64,000 nt of DNA from Burkholderia sp. OK233 (lineage in GTDB: Bacteria; Pseudomonadota; Gammaproteobacteria; Burkholderiales; Burkholderiaceae). The notes beneath the pieces were generated by a model. The model was not told the origin of the DNA. It saw only the letters and a program-made list of their open reading frames with translations, and searched no databases. How positions within the stretch are numbered: the stretch's first letter is position 1; every line of letters begins with the position of its first letter. The stretch spans positions 2,790,001 through 2,854,000 of the forward strand of contig NZ_OCSR01000001.1 in the NCBI RefSeq assembly GCF_900230185.1, read 5' to 3'. Positions 30,162-39,310 of this stretch are shown in pieces. The translations under genes were made by a program, and so were the position numbers.

Positions 30162-31493
30162 TCAGGGTTTTTCGGGCGCGCTGCCAGGCACAGTCGAATC
30201 GACCGCGGGGGTGGTTTCGGGCGTCATCGCGGGTGGGTTGGCGGGTGACGGATTTGCCGGATTGTCAGGCGAAGTATGGCCAGTGCTATCGGTGCCGCTA
30301 GAGCCGCCGGCCCCACTAGAGCCACCAGAGCCACTCGTGCCGTCGACGCTGTCGGCCGGACTGCCGGTGCCGTCTGCATTGAGCTTGCCGCGCCACACCA
30401 GTTCGAATTGCGTGCCATTTGGCTCGGTCTGCATGATTCGCGCGGGTAGCCAGCCAAGCGACGGCGCGAGCCAAACGTCGATGCGGCGCAGATCGCCGTC
30501 ATGGCGAGGCAAGCGTTTGAAGCGGCGCGTCTCGAGGTAGCCCTGCGCGGTGCGGATGGTTTCGTCGCCGATCGTCTCGACTGGCCAGTTCTCGCCGCTG
30601 TTGTTATCGACCACGAAGAATTGCCGCGTCACACCCGGCTTATAGGCGGCGGGGTCGCCGCGCACGAGGCTGGCGAGTTGCATCACCATGCTGAAACGGT
30701 CTTGCGCGCCGTCGGGCAGCGGCAGCGTGGCCGGGGTACGCGTGAAGGCGATCTTTTTGTCGGTGCGATTGAAGATCGCCACGTCTTCCGGACGACGGCC
30801 GCGCTTTTCGACGTATTGATCCGGCGCGAGGCCGAATGCGTCGATGCGGCCATGGCTCGAATACACGAACGTGCCGACGAACGGCAACGGCACGGAGACG
30901 ACCATCTCGTAACTTTGTGCGTTGCTGGTCCAGTGGATCGTGCCGGGCTGGTTGCGCACGCCGTTGTAGAAGGTGTCGTACTGCAGTTCCCCGGATGGCG
31001 GAACGGAGAACTTCACGCCTGCAGCAGCTTGCGGCGCGCTCGCAGCGACGGGGGCGCTGGCCGTGCCGGCGGCGGTTGCGCCCGCATTGGCGTTGGCATC
31101 GGCGTGACTCGCTGCAGCCGTTGCGCTCGCCGCGGCATCCGATGCGGCCGTGACCGCGGGTGCCTGCTTTGCCGGTTGTGTCGCCGTCAACACGTGTTCG
31201 CGCGGCTTGCTCGCGACGGCCTTGTGCGCCGGAGCCGGCGTTGCCGCTTGCTGCGCGTCGGTAGCGGGTTTGCGTTCGATACGCTCGGGTGTCAGCAGTG
31301 CAACCTGCACGGGGACATGTTCGTTGTCTGATGGATTTAGCGTTGCGCGGTTGCGCTCGACCCATTGAGCCGCAATCCAGTGCAGGACGGCCACCGCCAG
31401 CAGAACCGCAAGCCATCGCCCCACCCGCAAACCGGCGCGCGGGCCGACGGGCGGCGTGCGATCAGAGCGGCGTGTGGCAGAAGGTGAGGACAT
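30162..31493 (-). CDS. DUF3108 domain-containing membrane-anchored protein
   Basis: 443 aa from the ATG at 31493. A basic head is followed by one transmembrane segment (WLAVLLAVAVLHWIAAQWV, about residues 27-45) and a VPVQVALLTPERIERKP stretch like the N-terminus of TonB-type proteins. A ~100-residue Ala/Pro linker comes next. The central domain from about residue 160 matches DUF3108 (YDTFYNGVRNQPGTIHW, GRRPEDVAIFNR, VDVWLAPSLGWLPARI), a predicted beta-sheet fold of unknown role. The C-terminal 70 residues are Ser/Gly/Pro/Asn repeats. Most of the protein should be periplasmic. The stop lies close to a divergent promoter-free region. Confidence 0.82.
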   Translation of the reverse strand: MSSPSATRRSDRTPPVGPRAGLRVGRWLAVLLAVAVLHWIAAQWVERNRATLNPSDNEHVPVQVALLTPERIERKPATDAQQAATPAPAHKAVASKPREHVLTATQPAKQAPAVTAASDAAASATAAASHADANANAGATAAGTASAPVAASAPQAAAGVKFSVPPSGELQYDTFYNGVRNQPGTIHWTSNAQSYEMVVSVPLPFVGTFVYSSHGRIDAFGLAPDQYVEKRGRRPEDVAIFNRTDKKIAFTRTPATLPLPDGAQDRFSMVMQLASLVRGDPAAYKPGVTRQFFVVDNNSGENWPVETIGDETIRTAQGYLETRRFKRLPRHDGDLRRIDVWLAPSLGWLPARIMQTEPNGTQFELVWRGKLNADGTGSPADSVDGTSGSGGSSGAGGSSGTDSTGHTSPDNPANPSPANPPAMTPETTPAVDSTVPGSAPEKP

Positions 31494-31503
31494 GGGCAAA
31501 TCG

Positions 31504-32391
31504 TCAGCGTGGCGACGCACTATACCCGAGCTCATACGAAAGCTTTTGCGCACATTCGCGCAGCGCCGTATCGATCTCACCGCCCCAGCGGATATCGAAT
31601 GCGCCTTCGTGACCGAGCGCGATCAGGCCCAGCGCAAGATCGCCGGTCGAGTCGAACACCGGCATGCAGAACGCGTGGATGGTCGGCAGCAACATGCCCT
31701 CCACACGCGCCGCTTCGTGCTGCCGCACTTCCGCCAGCACCCGCTCGACCTCCTCCCGCGTGCGCGGGCCGCCCATGTGCGACGAGCGGCGCGAATCGGC
31801 CAGTTCGCGCTCCAGCATCGCGGCGGTCTTGCTCGACGGCAGATAGGCGGCAAACAGCAGGCCGGTGGCGGAACTGAGCAGCGGCATCACGTCGCCGAGC
31901 TTGAGCGATGCCTTGGCCGGATGACTCGATTCCATCCAGTGGACCATCGTCGGCCCCTGATTGCCCCACACCGCGATGCCCACCGTCAGATCGAGCCGGT
32001 CGCGCAGTTCGGCGAGCGCAATACGCGCGAGCTTCACGCCGTCGACGCGGGCAAGCCGCGCGAGCCCCAGTTGCAACGCGAAGCCGCCCAGCTCGTAACG
32101 GCCCGACAGCGGATCCTGCGCCACTACGCCGAGGCGCAGGAAGCTCACCAGATAGCGGTGCGCTTTCGCCGGGCTCATACCGGCACGCTGCGCCAGATCG
32201 CGTAGCATCATCGCGCGCGGTTCGTGGGTGAGCACCTCGAGCAATCTGAAACCGACTTCGATCGACTGGATGCCGGAGCGCAGCTTTTCCTCGCCGGTCT
32301 CGACGCCTTCGTCGTCGGATTCGGGCGTGTCGAGCGGTTCAGCGGAGTCGGTGTCGGTACGGATCGCGCCGGAGCGGGCAATTGGAGGCAT
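31504..32391 (-). CDS. IclR family transcriptional regulator
   Basis: 295-aa regulator with a winged helix at about residues 40-95 (SIEVGFRLLEVL, LRDLAQRAGMSPAKAHRYL) and a C-terminal IclR ligand-binding domain (MPLLSSATGLLFAAYLP, AFCMPVFDSTGDLALGL). The N-terminal 40 residues are an acidic extension. I use the ATG at 32391; a TTG 18 codons upstream would be an unusual start. It is divergent from the FAH-family gene at 32518, with a small palindrome between them, so that gene is its likely target and an aromatic-acid intermediate its likely ligand. Confidence 0.9.
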   Translation of the reverse strand: MPPIARSGAIRTDTDSAEPLDTPESDDEGVETGEEKLRSGIQSIEVGFRLLEVLTHEPRAMMLRDLAQRAGMSPAKAHRYLVSFLRLGVVAQDPLSGRYELGGFALQLGLARLARVDGVKLARIALAELRDRLDLTVGIAVWGNQGPTMVHWMESSHPAKASLKLGDVMPLLSSATGLLFAAYLPSSKTAAMLERELADSRRSSHMGGPRTREEVERVLAEVRQHEAARVEGMLLPTIHAFCMPVFDSTGDLALGLIALGHEGAFDIRWGGEIDTALRECAQKLSYELGYSASPR

Positions 32392-32479
32392 GAGCGAGGC
32401 GCATGGAGCGCATTCAAAAGACAGTGAGAGAGGCGTTAGGCGCAACGGCGCTTGGGCCGCGCCGATTCACCATCGTAGA

Positions 32480-32494
32480 ATAGATTCCCTCTAT
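32480..32494. promoter_or_regulatory. Candidate IclR operator and promoter
   Basis: ATAGA-TTCCC-TCTAT palindrome between the divergent iclR-type and FAH-type genes, 23 bases before the FAH start. A -10-like TAGAAT (32476-32481) overlaps its left edge, so bound protein would cover the promoter. Confidence 0.45.
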
Positions 32495-32517
32495 CGTCAC
32501 TAACGGTTCACTTCCCT

Positions 32518-33501
32518 ATGAAACTTGCCACGCTGAAGGACGGCACGCGCGACGGTCAGCTGATCGTTGTGTCCCGCGACCTGCACACCGCGGCCGTCGC
32601 CGACGCGATCGCGCCCACCATGCAGCGCGTGCTCGACGACTGGGCCTTCTACGCGCCGCAACTGCAGGATCTGTACGACGCGCTCAACCAGGGCCGCGCG
32701 CGCAACACCTTCCCGTTCGACGCCAAAGAATGCATGGCGCCGCTGCCGCGCGCGTTCCAGTGGGCCGACGGTTCGTCGTACGTGAACCATGTGGAGTTGG
32801 TGCGCCGCACGCGTGGCGCGGAAATGCCGCCGGAATTCTGGACCGATCCGCTGATGTACCAGGGTGGCAGCGACGACTTCATCGGCCCGAAGGACGATGT
32901 GCTGTGCGCCTCTGAAGAGTTCGGCATCGACTTCGAAGCGGAAGTCGCCGTGATCACCACCGACGTGCCGATGGGCGCCACCCCCGACCAGGCGCTCAGG
33001 AGCGTGCGTCTGGTGACGCTCGTCAACGACGTCTCGCTGCGCAATCTGATCCCCGCCGAACTCGCGAAGGGCTTCGGTTTTTTCCAGAGCAAGCCGGCCA
33101 CGTCGTTCGCGCCGGTCGCAGTGACGCCCGATGAACTCGGCGAGAGCTGGCGCGAAGGGCGCCTGCATCGGCCGATGATCGTCCACTGGAACAACAAGAA
33201 GGTCGGGCAGCCCGACGCCGGCACCGACATGGTGTTTCACTTCGGCCAACTGATCTCGCACGCGGCAAAGACGCGCAACCTGCGCGCCGGCGCGATTGTC
33301 GGCTCGGGCACGGTGTCGAACAAAGATGCGAAGCGCGGCTATTGCTGTATTGCTGAGAAGCGTTGCCTCGAAACCATCGAGCACGGCGCGCCGCAAACCG
33401 AGTTCATGAAGTTCGGCGATACCGTGAAGATCGAGATGTTCGACGAAGCGGGCAAGTCGATTTTCGGTTCGATCGATCAGGGCATCGCGCCGCTGGATTG
33501 A
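32518..33501 (+). CDS. Fumarylacetoacetate hydrolase family protein
   Basis: 327-aa FAH-superfamily C-C bond hydrolase. The metal-binding residues are in FGIDFEAEVAV (two acidic residues) and LVNDVSLRNL. FQSKPATSFAPVAV and GSGTVSNKDAKRGYCCIAEKR are further family blocks. Members of this subgroup cleave fumarylacetoacetate or related acylpyruvates. No homogentisate dioxygenase or maleylacetoacetate isomerase gene is adjacent. The IclR regulator on the opposite strand is the likely local control. Full length for the bacterial two-domain type. Confidence 0.9.
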   Translation: MKLATLKDGTRDGQLIVVSRDLHTAAVADAIAPTMQRVLDDWAFYAPQLQDLYDALNQGRARNTFPFDAKECMAPLPRAFQWADGSSYVNHVELVRRTRGAEMPPEFWTDPLMYQGGSDDFIGPKDDVLCASEEFGIDFEAEVAVITTDVPMGATPDQALRSVRLVTLVNDVSLRNLIPAELAKGFGFFQSKPATSFAPVAVTPDELGESWREGRLHRPMIVHWNNKKVGQPDAGTDMVFHFGQLISHAAKTRNLRAGAIVGSGTVSNKDAKRGYCCIAEKRCLETIEHGAPQTEFMKFGDTVKIEMFDEAGKSIFGSIDQGIAPLD

Positions 33502-33727
33502 GGCGCTGTTTTGGTGCGGACCGGGGCATCAGGACCGCGCCGCGTGCGTTTCATCGTTTACGAAAGGGTTTCGCCCGATGCCGCCGTTACGGCGCGCCGC
33601 TACACTGACTGGCGCGGCGGCGGCCCCGGGATAGCGGCTGTCCGTTGATCGCGAAGCCGCACGTGAGCAGGACACAAGCAGCACATCGGCGCTACATCAA
33701 AACGAAAAACTGAGGTGAGGAGACAGC

Positions 33728-34948
33728 ATGCCGCGATTTGAAACCATCGAACGAGGACTCCGAGGCGCTCGCACATCGAGCGTGCGCGCAACACCATCGC
33801 GGCGCGGGCTCGCCCGTCTTGCCGCCGCGCTGTGTGCCGCGCTGCCCGCCATCGCCATTGCGCAGGTAAAGATCGGCCTCGTGCTGTCGCTGACCGGGCC
33901 GGCCGCCTCGCTCGGCATTCCCGCGCGTGACACCACCACGTTGCTGCCCAAGCAGATTGGCGGCCAGAGTGTCGAATACATCGTGCTCGACGACGCGTCC
34001 GACACCACACAGGCCGTGCAGGACACCAAGAAGCTGATCTCCGAGAATCACGTCGACGCGATCATCGGCTCGTCGATCACGCCGAATTCGCTCGCGATGA
34101 TCGACGTGGTTGCCGATGGTGAAACACCCATGATCTCGCTGGCCTCGTCGGCGAAAATCATCGAACCCGTGGATGCGAAACGCCACTGGGTATTCAAGAC
34201 CCCGCAGACAGACGCGATGATGGCCTCGGCGATTGCCGAGCACGCCAGTGCGCACGGCGTCAAAACGATCGCGTTCATCGGCCAGGCCGACGCGCTCGGC
34301 GAAACTTTCTACACCGAAGTCGCGAAGTTCGCGGAACTGCATCACATCAACGTGGTGGCGAGCGAGCGCTTCAATCGCACCGATCCGAGCGTGACCGGTC
34401 AGATCCTGAAAATTATCGCGACCCATCCGGATGTGGTGGTGGTCGGCGCGGCCGGGACGCCCGCCGCGCTGCCGCCGAAGACACTCAGGGAACGCGGCTA
34501 CAAAGGGCTGATCTATCACAATCATGGCGTTGGCAATAACGACTTCCTGCGAGTGTGCGGCGCCGACTGCAACGGCACGTTCCTGCCCGCGAGCCCGGTG
34601 CTGGTCGCCGCGCAATTGCCGGCGGACCATCCGGCCAAACGTCTCGCTCTCGACTACATCGCGCGCTTCGAGGCATTGCGCGGGCCGGGCAGCGTGTCGG
34701 CGTTCGGTTCGTACACGTGGGACGCCGGCATGCTGCTGAGCAACGCGGTGCCGATCGCGCTTAAAGCGGCCGCGCCCGGCACGCCGGAATTTCGCGGTGC
34801 GTTGCGCGATGCGCTGGAAGCGACACGTGGTCTTGCGGACACCAACGGCGTGGTCAACATGAGCGCCACGGATCACCTCGGACTCGATCAACGGGCGCGT
34901 GTGATGGTCGAAATCAAGAATGCGAAGTGGGTTTATCAGCCGCATTGA
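33728..34948 (+). CDS. Branched-chain amino acid-type ABC substrate-binding protein
   Basis: 406-aa periplasmic binding protein (LivJ/Peripla_BP_6 family). A long basic n-region of ~28 residues precedes the hydrophobic LARLAAALCAALPAIAIA, with cleavage before QVKIGLVLSLTGPAASLG, the diagnostic start of the mature domain. VDAIIGSSITPNSLAM, GYKGLIYHNHGVGNNDF and SVSAFGSYTWDAG are ligand-pocket blocks. Such proteins often bind aromatic acids. The FAH gene upstream supports that idea, but no permease or ATPase is near, so it is an orphan binding protein. Confidence 0.92.
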   Translation: MPRFETIERGLRGARTSSVRATPSRRGLARLAAALCAALPAIAIAQVKIGLVLSLTGPAASLGIPARDTTTLLPKQIGGQSVEYIVLDDASDTTQAVQDTKKLISENHVDAIIGSSITPNSLAMIDVVADGETPMISLASSAKIIEPVDAKRHWVFKTPQTDAMMASAIAEHASAHGVKTIAFIGQADALGETFYTEVAKFAELHHINVVASERFNRTDPSVTGQILKIIATHPDVVVVGAAGTPAALPPKTLRERGYKGLIYHNHGVGNNDFLRVCGADCNGTFLPASPVLVAAQLPADHPAKRLALDYIARFEALRGPGSVSAFGSYTWDAGMLLSNAVPIALKAAAPGTPEFRGALRDALEATRGLADTNGVVNMSATDHLGLDQRARVMVEIKNAKWVYQPH

Positions 34949-35050
34949 AATTTTGCTGGGTTTGCGCGGGGCTAGCGCGGAATATGGCGAATGTGCCCTC
35001 AGGTTAGGGCGACGGTTTCAACCGACATACCGATAGACGGATTGCTCATC

Positions 35051-35956
35051 ATGTCTCAGGCACCACACAGTAACGACGCGTTTTATGCGCACTACCACTC
35101 GCTGCAATTGCACCGCCATCCGCATGGCGTGCTCGAAGTCGTGATGAGCGGCGAGGGCGCGAACAAGAGCGGCCTCGCCACCGCTAATGCGCGGATGCAC
35201 TTCGAACTCGCCGAAATCTGGCGCGATATCGATCGGGATCCCGACACGCGTGTCGCGATCATTCGCGGCGAGGGCAAGGGCTTTTCAGCCGGTGGCGACC
35301 TGCAACTGGTCGAAGACATGGCGACCGATTTCGACGTCCGCGCACGCGTGTGGCGCGAGGCGCGCGACCTGGTCTACAACGTGATCAATTGCAGCAAGCC
35401 GATCGTTTCGGCCATGCACGGTCCGGCGGTCGGTGCGGGGCTCGTGGCCGGGCTGCTTGCCGACATCTCGATCGCGACGAAGTCGGCGCGCATTATCGAC
35501 GGCCATACGCGTTTGGGCGTGGCCGCCGGCGATCACGCGGCCATCGTCTGGCCGCTCCTGTGCGGCATGGCGAAGGCCAAGTATTACCTGCTGCTGTGCG
35601 AGCCGGTGAGCGGCGAGGAGGCTGAACGGATCGGCCTCGTGTCGCTCGCCGTCGACGAAAACGATCTGCGGCCCAAAGCATTCGAAGTCGCGCATAAACT
35701 GGCCAACGGCTCGCAAACGGCGATTCGCTGGACCAAGTACGCGCTGAACAACTGGCTGCGCTCGGCGGGGCCGGCGTTCGATACGTCGCTGGCACTGGAA
35801 TTCATGGGTTTCGCCGGGCCGGATGTGCGCGAAGGCGTGAACTCGCTGCGCGAGCGGCGCGCGCCGGATTTCGGCGGCGCGGACCCGTGGAGCGGACAGC
35901 CGCGGCACACGCGGCAGACGCCTGGTGGCGGCGCATCGGGCGATGGGCGTTCCTGA
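35051..35956 (+). CDS. Enoyl-CoA hydratase/isomerase family protein
   Basis: 301-aa crotonase-superfamily enzyme. The oxyanion-hole segments are [16 protein letters not shown] and [17 protein letters not shown]. The usual catalytic glutamates are replaced or shifted: the second segment reads [13 protein letters not shown], so the exact reaction (hydration, isomerisation or hydrolysis) is uncertain. The ATG at 35051 is preferred to one 20 codons earlier. The C-terminus ends in a disordered [20 protein letters not shown] tail. It is followed by phaM. Confidence 0.88.
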   Translation: MSQAPHSNDAFYAHYHSLQLHRHPHGVLEVVMSGEGANKSGLATANARMHFELAEIWRDIDRDPDTRVAIIRGEGKGFSAGGDLQLVEDMATDFDVRARVWREARDLVYNVINCSKPIVSAMHGPAVGAGLVAGLLADISIATKSARIIDGHTRLGVAAGDHAAIVWPLLCGMAKAKYYLLLCEPVSGEEAERIGLVSLAVDENDLRPKAFEVAHKLANGSQTAIRWTKYALNNWLRSAGPAFDTSLALEFMGFAGPDVREGVNSLRERRAPDFGGADPWSGQPRHTRQTPGGGASGDGRS

Positions 35957-36136
35957 AACCGGAGACCGGCGCATATTGCGCAACGTCCCGCCGGTCGGCA
36001 CCTTGAGGTGCGGCGTGAGCGGGGCAAACAGCAGCCCAAAACTAAGCGCGGTTCGCAGCGCCACGCGCGGTATGCTCGAATCAAACGCGCGTGGGACGGC
36101 GCTATTTCCTTCCCTTTATGCAGCGAGGCGACAAGC

Positions 36137-36937
36137 ATGATCGATACATCTGGCAACACGCCGCCCTTTCCCGGCTTTCCTGGTTTTCCGCCCGCTGAAA
36201 TGCTCGAACAGATGTGGGGCATGATGCGTCTCTCGCCGTTTGGCTCGGCGTTTTCGGGTGCGCAGCCTGGCAGCAGCCTCGGGCCGTCACTGTCGATGAT
36301 GTCCGACATGATGGCGCCGCTCACCAACGTCGAAGAACTCGATAAACGTATTACCGATATGCGCGCGGTCGAGCAGTGGCTCAAGCTGAATCTGAACATG
36401 CTGCAGTCCGCCATTCAGGCGCTCGAAGTGCAGCGCGCCACGCTCGCGACGCTGCGTGCGTTTGGTGCGTTCGCGCAGTCGTCGATGGCGCAACCGGCTT
36501 CCGCGGCTGCCGCGCCGAGTCCCTCGCCGACCGGCTGGCCGCATCCGGAAGCTTCTTCGGCTTCGACCAGTGCAAGCCCAAAGGCCGCGCCCGAGCCGGC
36601 AGCCGAAGAAGGCGAGGCCGCCGAGACACCACCGTTCGACGCCTCGGGCTGGTGGAATCTTCTGCAATCGCAGTTCAATCAGATCGCCCAGTTTGCGATG
36701 ACGCAGCCAGGTGCGGCAGCCGACGCTTCGGGCGGTTCGACAACGGGCTCGCCAGAAGGGGCGAGCGCTTCGGCATCGGCAGGCGAAGCGGCTGACGCGC
36801 CTGACGGCGCCGCAGCGGACGCCGGGCCCGCAACCAAACGGCCGGCAGCGAAGCGGGCAGCGGCGTCAACTTCAACGTCCGCGAAGCGCGCAGGCAGTGC
36901 GAGCGCCGCTCCGCGAGCGACAAAAAAGGCTATCTAG
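36137..36937 (+). CDS. phaM: PhaM family polyhydroxyalkanoate granule regulatory protein
   Basis: 266-aa PhaM-type protein. In Ralstonia eutropha, PhaM binds PHB synthase and DNA, activates the synthase and tethers granules to the nucleoid. The N-terminal part has the conserved [11 protein letters not shown] and the helix [20 protein letters not shown] around residues 60-110. A low-complexity Ala/Ser/Pro linker follows, and the C-terminus is a histone-like basic tail ([20 protein letters not shown]) expected to bind DNA. I chose the ATG at 36137, which gives the family N-terminus [18 protein letters not shown]. Confidence 0.92.
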   Translation: MIDTSGNTPPFPGFPGFPPAEMLEQMWGMMRLSPFGSAFSGAQPGSSLGPSLSMMSDMMAPLTNVEELDKRITDMRAVEQWLKLNLNMLQSAIQALEVQRATLATLRAFGAFAQSSMAQPASAAAAPSPSPTGWPHPEASSASTSASPKAAPEPAAEEGEAAETPPFDASGWWNLLQSQFNQIAQFAMTQPGAAADASGGSTTGSPEGASASASAGEAADAPDGAAADAGPATKRPAAKRAAASTSTSAKRAGSASAAPRATKKAI

Positions 36938-37520
36938 CCGCAGGAATGAAACGGGTCGGGCGATCCACGCGGCGACGGCGCAAAGCCCGACCGACCGGCG
37001 GTGCCAACGAAGTGAATTCGCCGCCTGTCATGGTTTTGACCCCGATCGTCAGCCACACTCCGTGAATCGGTTCGTTTATTGAGAGAAGTCAATCAGGCGT
37101 CGGAATTGCGTCTGCTACGGCACGGGAACCGTAAAGTCAGCGTGCTATTATTGTGTAAGCTTCATTTGGCTTTTGGGCGTGCGCTGAAAACAACCAATCC
37201 GGCCGCCCTTGCTCCATTCGCCGCCGGTACCACCGGCGCAGGGCTGGACGGTGCGGATTCATCGCAAACTGGCTCGACCTCAGGCATAGGGTATCCCTCA
37301 CCCACGGTTGGCCGCGCAGCGCGTAACTTCTGGTTAACAGCGCCGCGCAAACGCCGGACTTCTTTGCTGCCCGGTGCATCTAGGCGGCCGATTACCGCGT
37401 AAAATTGAATGCTTGGCCGATAAACGGTGCACAAAACGGTGCGTTTCGTTCGTCATAAGCAAAAGTGCTACACGTAGTAGTTACAGACACAGACAGTATG
37501 CGCAGAACAGGGGTGGGACT
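36938..37520. other. 583-bp intergenic region between phaM and the diiron protein
   Basis: A hairpin GGTCGGGC/GCCCGACC (about 36954-36992, long loop, no T run) follows phaM. A 9-bp direct repeat AAACGGTGC lies at 37422-37430 and 37434-37442, about 80 bases upstream of the ferritin-like gene. Some open frames cross the region on both strands (for example 37079-37402), but none shows a conserved motif or a convincing ribosome-binding site. Confidence 0.45.
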
Positions 37521-38393
37521 ATGAACACCATGCTTTATCCGGAACTTTATAAATCGCTCGAATCCGTTCGATGGGACATGGAGAAAGACATTCCCTGGGA
37601 CAAGTTCGATGCATCGCTATTGACCGACGAGCAGGCCGCGACGATCAAAATGAACGCGATCACCGAATGGTCGGCGTTGCCCGCCACGGAAATGTTTCTG
37701 CGTGACAACCATCACGACAGCGATTTCTCCGCATTCATGAGCGTGTGGTTCTTCGAAGAACAGAAGCATTCGCTGGTGCTGATGGAATATCTGCGCCGTT
37801 TCAAGCCGGAAATGTGCCCGACCGAAGAAGAACTGCACGCCGTGCGCTTCGAATTCGATCCGGCGCCGCCGCTCGAAACGCTGATGCTGCACTTCTGCGG
37901 CGAAATCCGCCTGAATCACTGGTATCGCCGGGCTGCCGAATGGCACACGGAGCCGGTCATCAAGGCCATCTACGAAACCATTTCGCGCGACGAAGCGCGT
38001 CATGGCGGCGCGTACCTGCGCTACATGAAGAAAGCGATGGTGCAAACCGGCGACATCGCGCGTGCTGCGTTCGCCAAGATCGGTGTCCTGATGGCATCGG
38101 CGCGCCGCACGGAAAAGCCGCTGCATCCGACCAACCTGCACGTGAATCAGGCGCTGTTCCCGCGCGACACGATTCAATCGCGTCTGCCGGATCCGGAATG
38201 GCTCGAACGCTGGCTCGACGAGCAGATCCGTTTTGACGACGGCTGGGAAAAGAAGGTGGTCGAGCGGATTCTGCACAACCTGTCGATTCTGTTCGAGCGC
38301 ACGTTCAACACGGCGCAGGAATTGAACCGTTATCGCAAGGAAGTGGTCCTGCGCTTGCAGGCTGATCAGAAATCGGCTGAACAGCCGGCTTGA
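37521..38393 (+). CDS. Ferritin-like diiron protein (acyl-ACP desaturase-like)
   Basis: 290-aa helical protein with two diiron motifs of the ferritin-like type. EEQKH (about residue 76, with the preceding glutamate in ATEMFLRD) and DEARH (about residue 158, with the partner glutamate in CGEIRLNHWYRRAAEW) form the E/EXXH pair. This pattern is shared by soluble fatty-acid desaturases and related oxygenases, so an oxygen-activating or iron-storage-like role is possible; the reaction is unknown. The ATG at 37521 follows GGGGTGGGA. It has its own terminator at 38425-38460, so it is probably monocistronic. Confidence 0.88.
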   Translation: MNTMLYPELYKSLESVRWDMEKDIPWDKFDASLLTDEQAATIKMNAITEWSALPATEMFLRDNHHDSDFSAFMSVWFFEEQKHSLVLMEYLRRFKPEMCPTEEELHAVRFEFDPAPPLETLMLHFCGEIRLNHWYRRAAEWHTEPVIKAIYETISRDEARHGGAYLRYMKKAMVQTGDIARAAFAKIGVLMASARRTEKPLHPTNLHVNQALFPRDTIQSRLPDPEWLERWLDEQIRFDDGWEKKVVERILHNLSILFERTFNTAQELNRYRKEVVLRLQADQKSAEQPA

Positions 38394-38424
38394 TGGGTTC
38401 AGGCTCGCGGTTTTAAGTTTCAGG

Positions 38425-38460
38425 AACGGCCCGGCAGGCGTGAGCTTGCTGGGCCGTTTT
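38425..38460 (+). terminator. Intrinsic terminator after the diiron-protein gene
   Basis: AACGGCCC and GGGCCGTT arms with an inner GGCAGGC/GCTTGCT stem and a GTGA loop, followed by TTTT. The stem is 15 pairs counting wobbles. Confidence 0.9.
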
Positions 38461-38518
38461 GCTTCATGCCGTCCGGCGTGTATCGTGGCGGCACTTCTTT
38501 TTTCTTTGCGACTCCGTC

Positions 38519-39001
38519 ATGGCTGCCACTTTTGAACGCAAGATTTTTACGCGCGATGCGCTGGTGGAGCTTCGCGCTTCGATGTCCGCGCCGGTTGTCT
38601 TTACCAATGGCGTGTTCGACATTCTGCATCGCGGACATGTGACGTATCTTGCCGACGCCAAAGCGCTCGGCGCTTGCCTGATTGTCGGCGTCAATAGCGA
38701 TGCTTCCGTGCGCATGCTAGGCAAAGGCGATGACCGGCCGATCAATAACGAGGCTGACCGGATGGCTTTGCTGGCGGCGCTGGAGAGCGTCGATTACGTG
38801 GTTTGTTTTGGCGAGAAGACGCCCGTGGAGCTGATTTCGGCGCTGCGGCCGGATGTGCTTGTCAAAGGCGGCGACTACGACATGGATGCTTTGCCGGAGT
38901 CGGCCATTGTGCGGGGCTGGGGCGGCAAGGTTTTGGCGATTCCGTTCGAGCATGAGCGCTCGACTAGCGCGTTATTGAAGAAGGTTCGCGCGCAAGGGTG
39001 A
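38519..39001 (+). CDS. rfaE2: D-glycero-beta-D-manno-heptose 1-phosphate adenylyltransferase
   Basis: 160-aa nucleotidyltransferase that makes ADP-D-glycero-beta-D-manno-heptose for lipopolysaccharide core synthesis. The HxGH-type site is in FTNGVFDILHRGHVTYL near residue 32, and VKGGDYDMDALPE and HERSTSALLKKVR are conserved downstream. It is the free-standing C-terminal half of the E. coli HldE fusion (HldC type), as is usual in Burkholderia. The ATG at 38519 starts the family N-terminus. It converges with the small membrane-protein gene 39005-39244, only 3 bases away. Confidence 0.95.
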   Translation: MAATFERKIFTRDALVELRASMSAPVVFTNGVFDILHRGHVTYLADAKALGACLIVGVNSDASVRMLGKGDDRPINNEADRMALLAALESVDYVVCFGEKTPVELISALRPDVLVKGGDYDMDALPESAIVRGWGGKVLAIPFEHERSTSALLKKVRAQG

Positions 39002-39004
39002 TCT

Positions 39005-39244
39005 TTACTGCGGCAGCGCCGATGCCGCGATCGGCGCCGTCGGCGCCGGGCCGCCTACGACTGCCTGGTCGGCGGCTTCGGCTGCCGTGACGGGTTGCAC
39101 CTTCAACCACTCCGCATGGAACTGGCGGTTCAGGTGGTTCGGCTCGCGGCCGCCGGCTGTGGGCGTGGGGCCGAATACGCCGCGCATCGCGACGAATGCC
39201 AGCATATTGGCAAGAAACAATATGGCTATCAGCCAGCGCAGCAT
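39005..39244 (-). CDS. Small membrane protein, hypothetical
   Basis: 79-aa protein with one N-terminal hydrophobic segment (LRWLIAILFLANMLAFVAM, residues 2-20) that could be a signal anchor. A polar periplasmic tail of about 55 residues ends in an Ala/Pro-rich stretch. It lacks a recognisable domain. It is downstream of coaX by 66 bases on the minus strand and is probably part of the birA-coaX transcript. Proteins of this type are conserved in this place in Burkholderiaceae as far as I recall. Confidence 0.7.
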   Translation of the reverse strand: MLRWLIAILFLANMLAFVAMRGVFGPTPTAGGREPNHLNRQFHAEWLKVQPVTAAEAADQAVVGGPAPTAPIAASALPQ

Positions 39245-39310
39245 CGTTAGTATTCCCCGTTAATGAGTTCAGCCGCCGTTTTATCCCACCGCTATCCGGA
39301 AGGCCGCGGC

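Noticed and set aside
37079..37434. Small open frames between phaM and the diiron gene
   Set aside because: They lie on both strands over the same bases and show no motif, signal peptide or ribosome-binding site.
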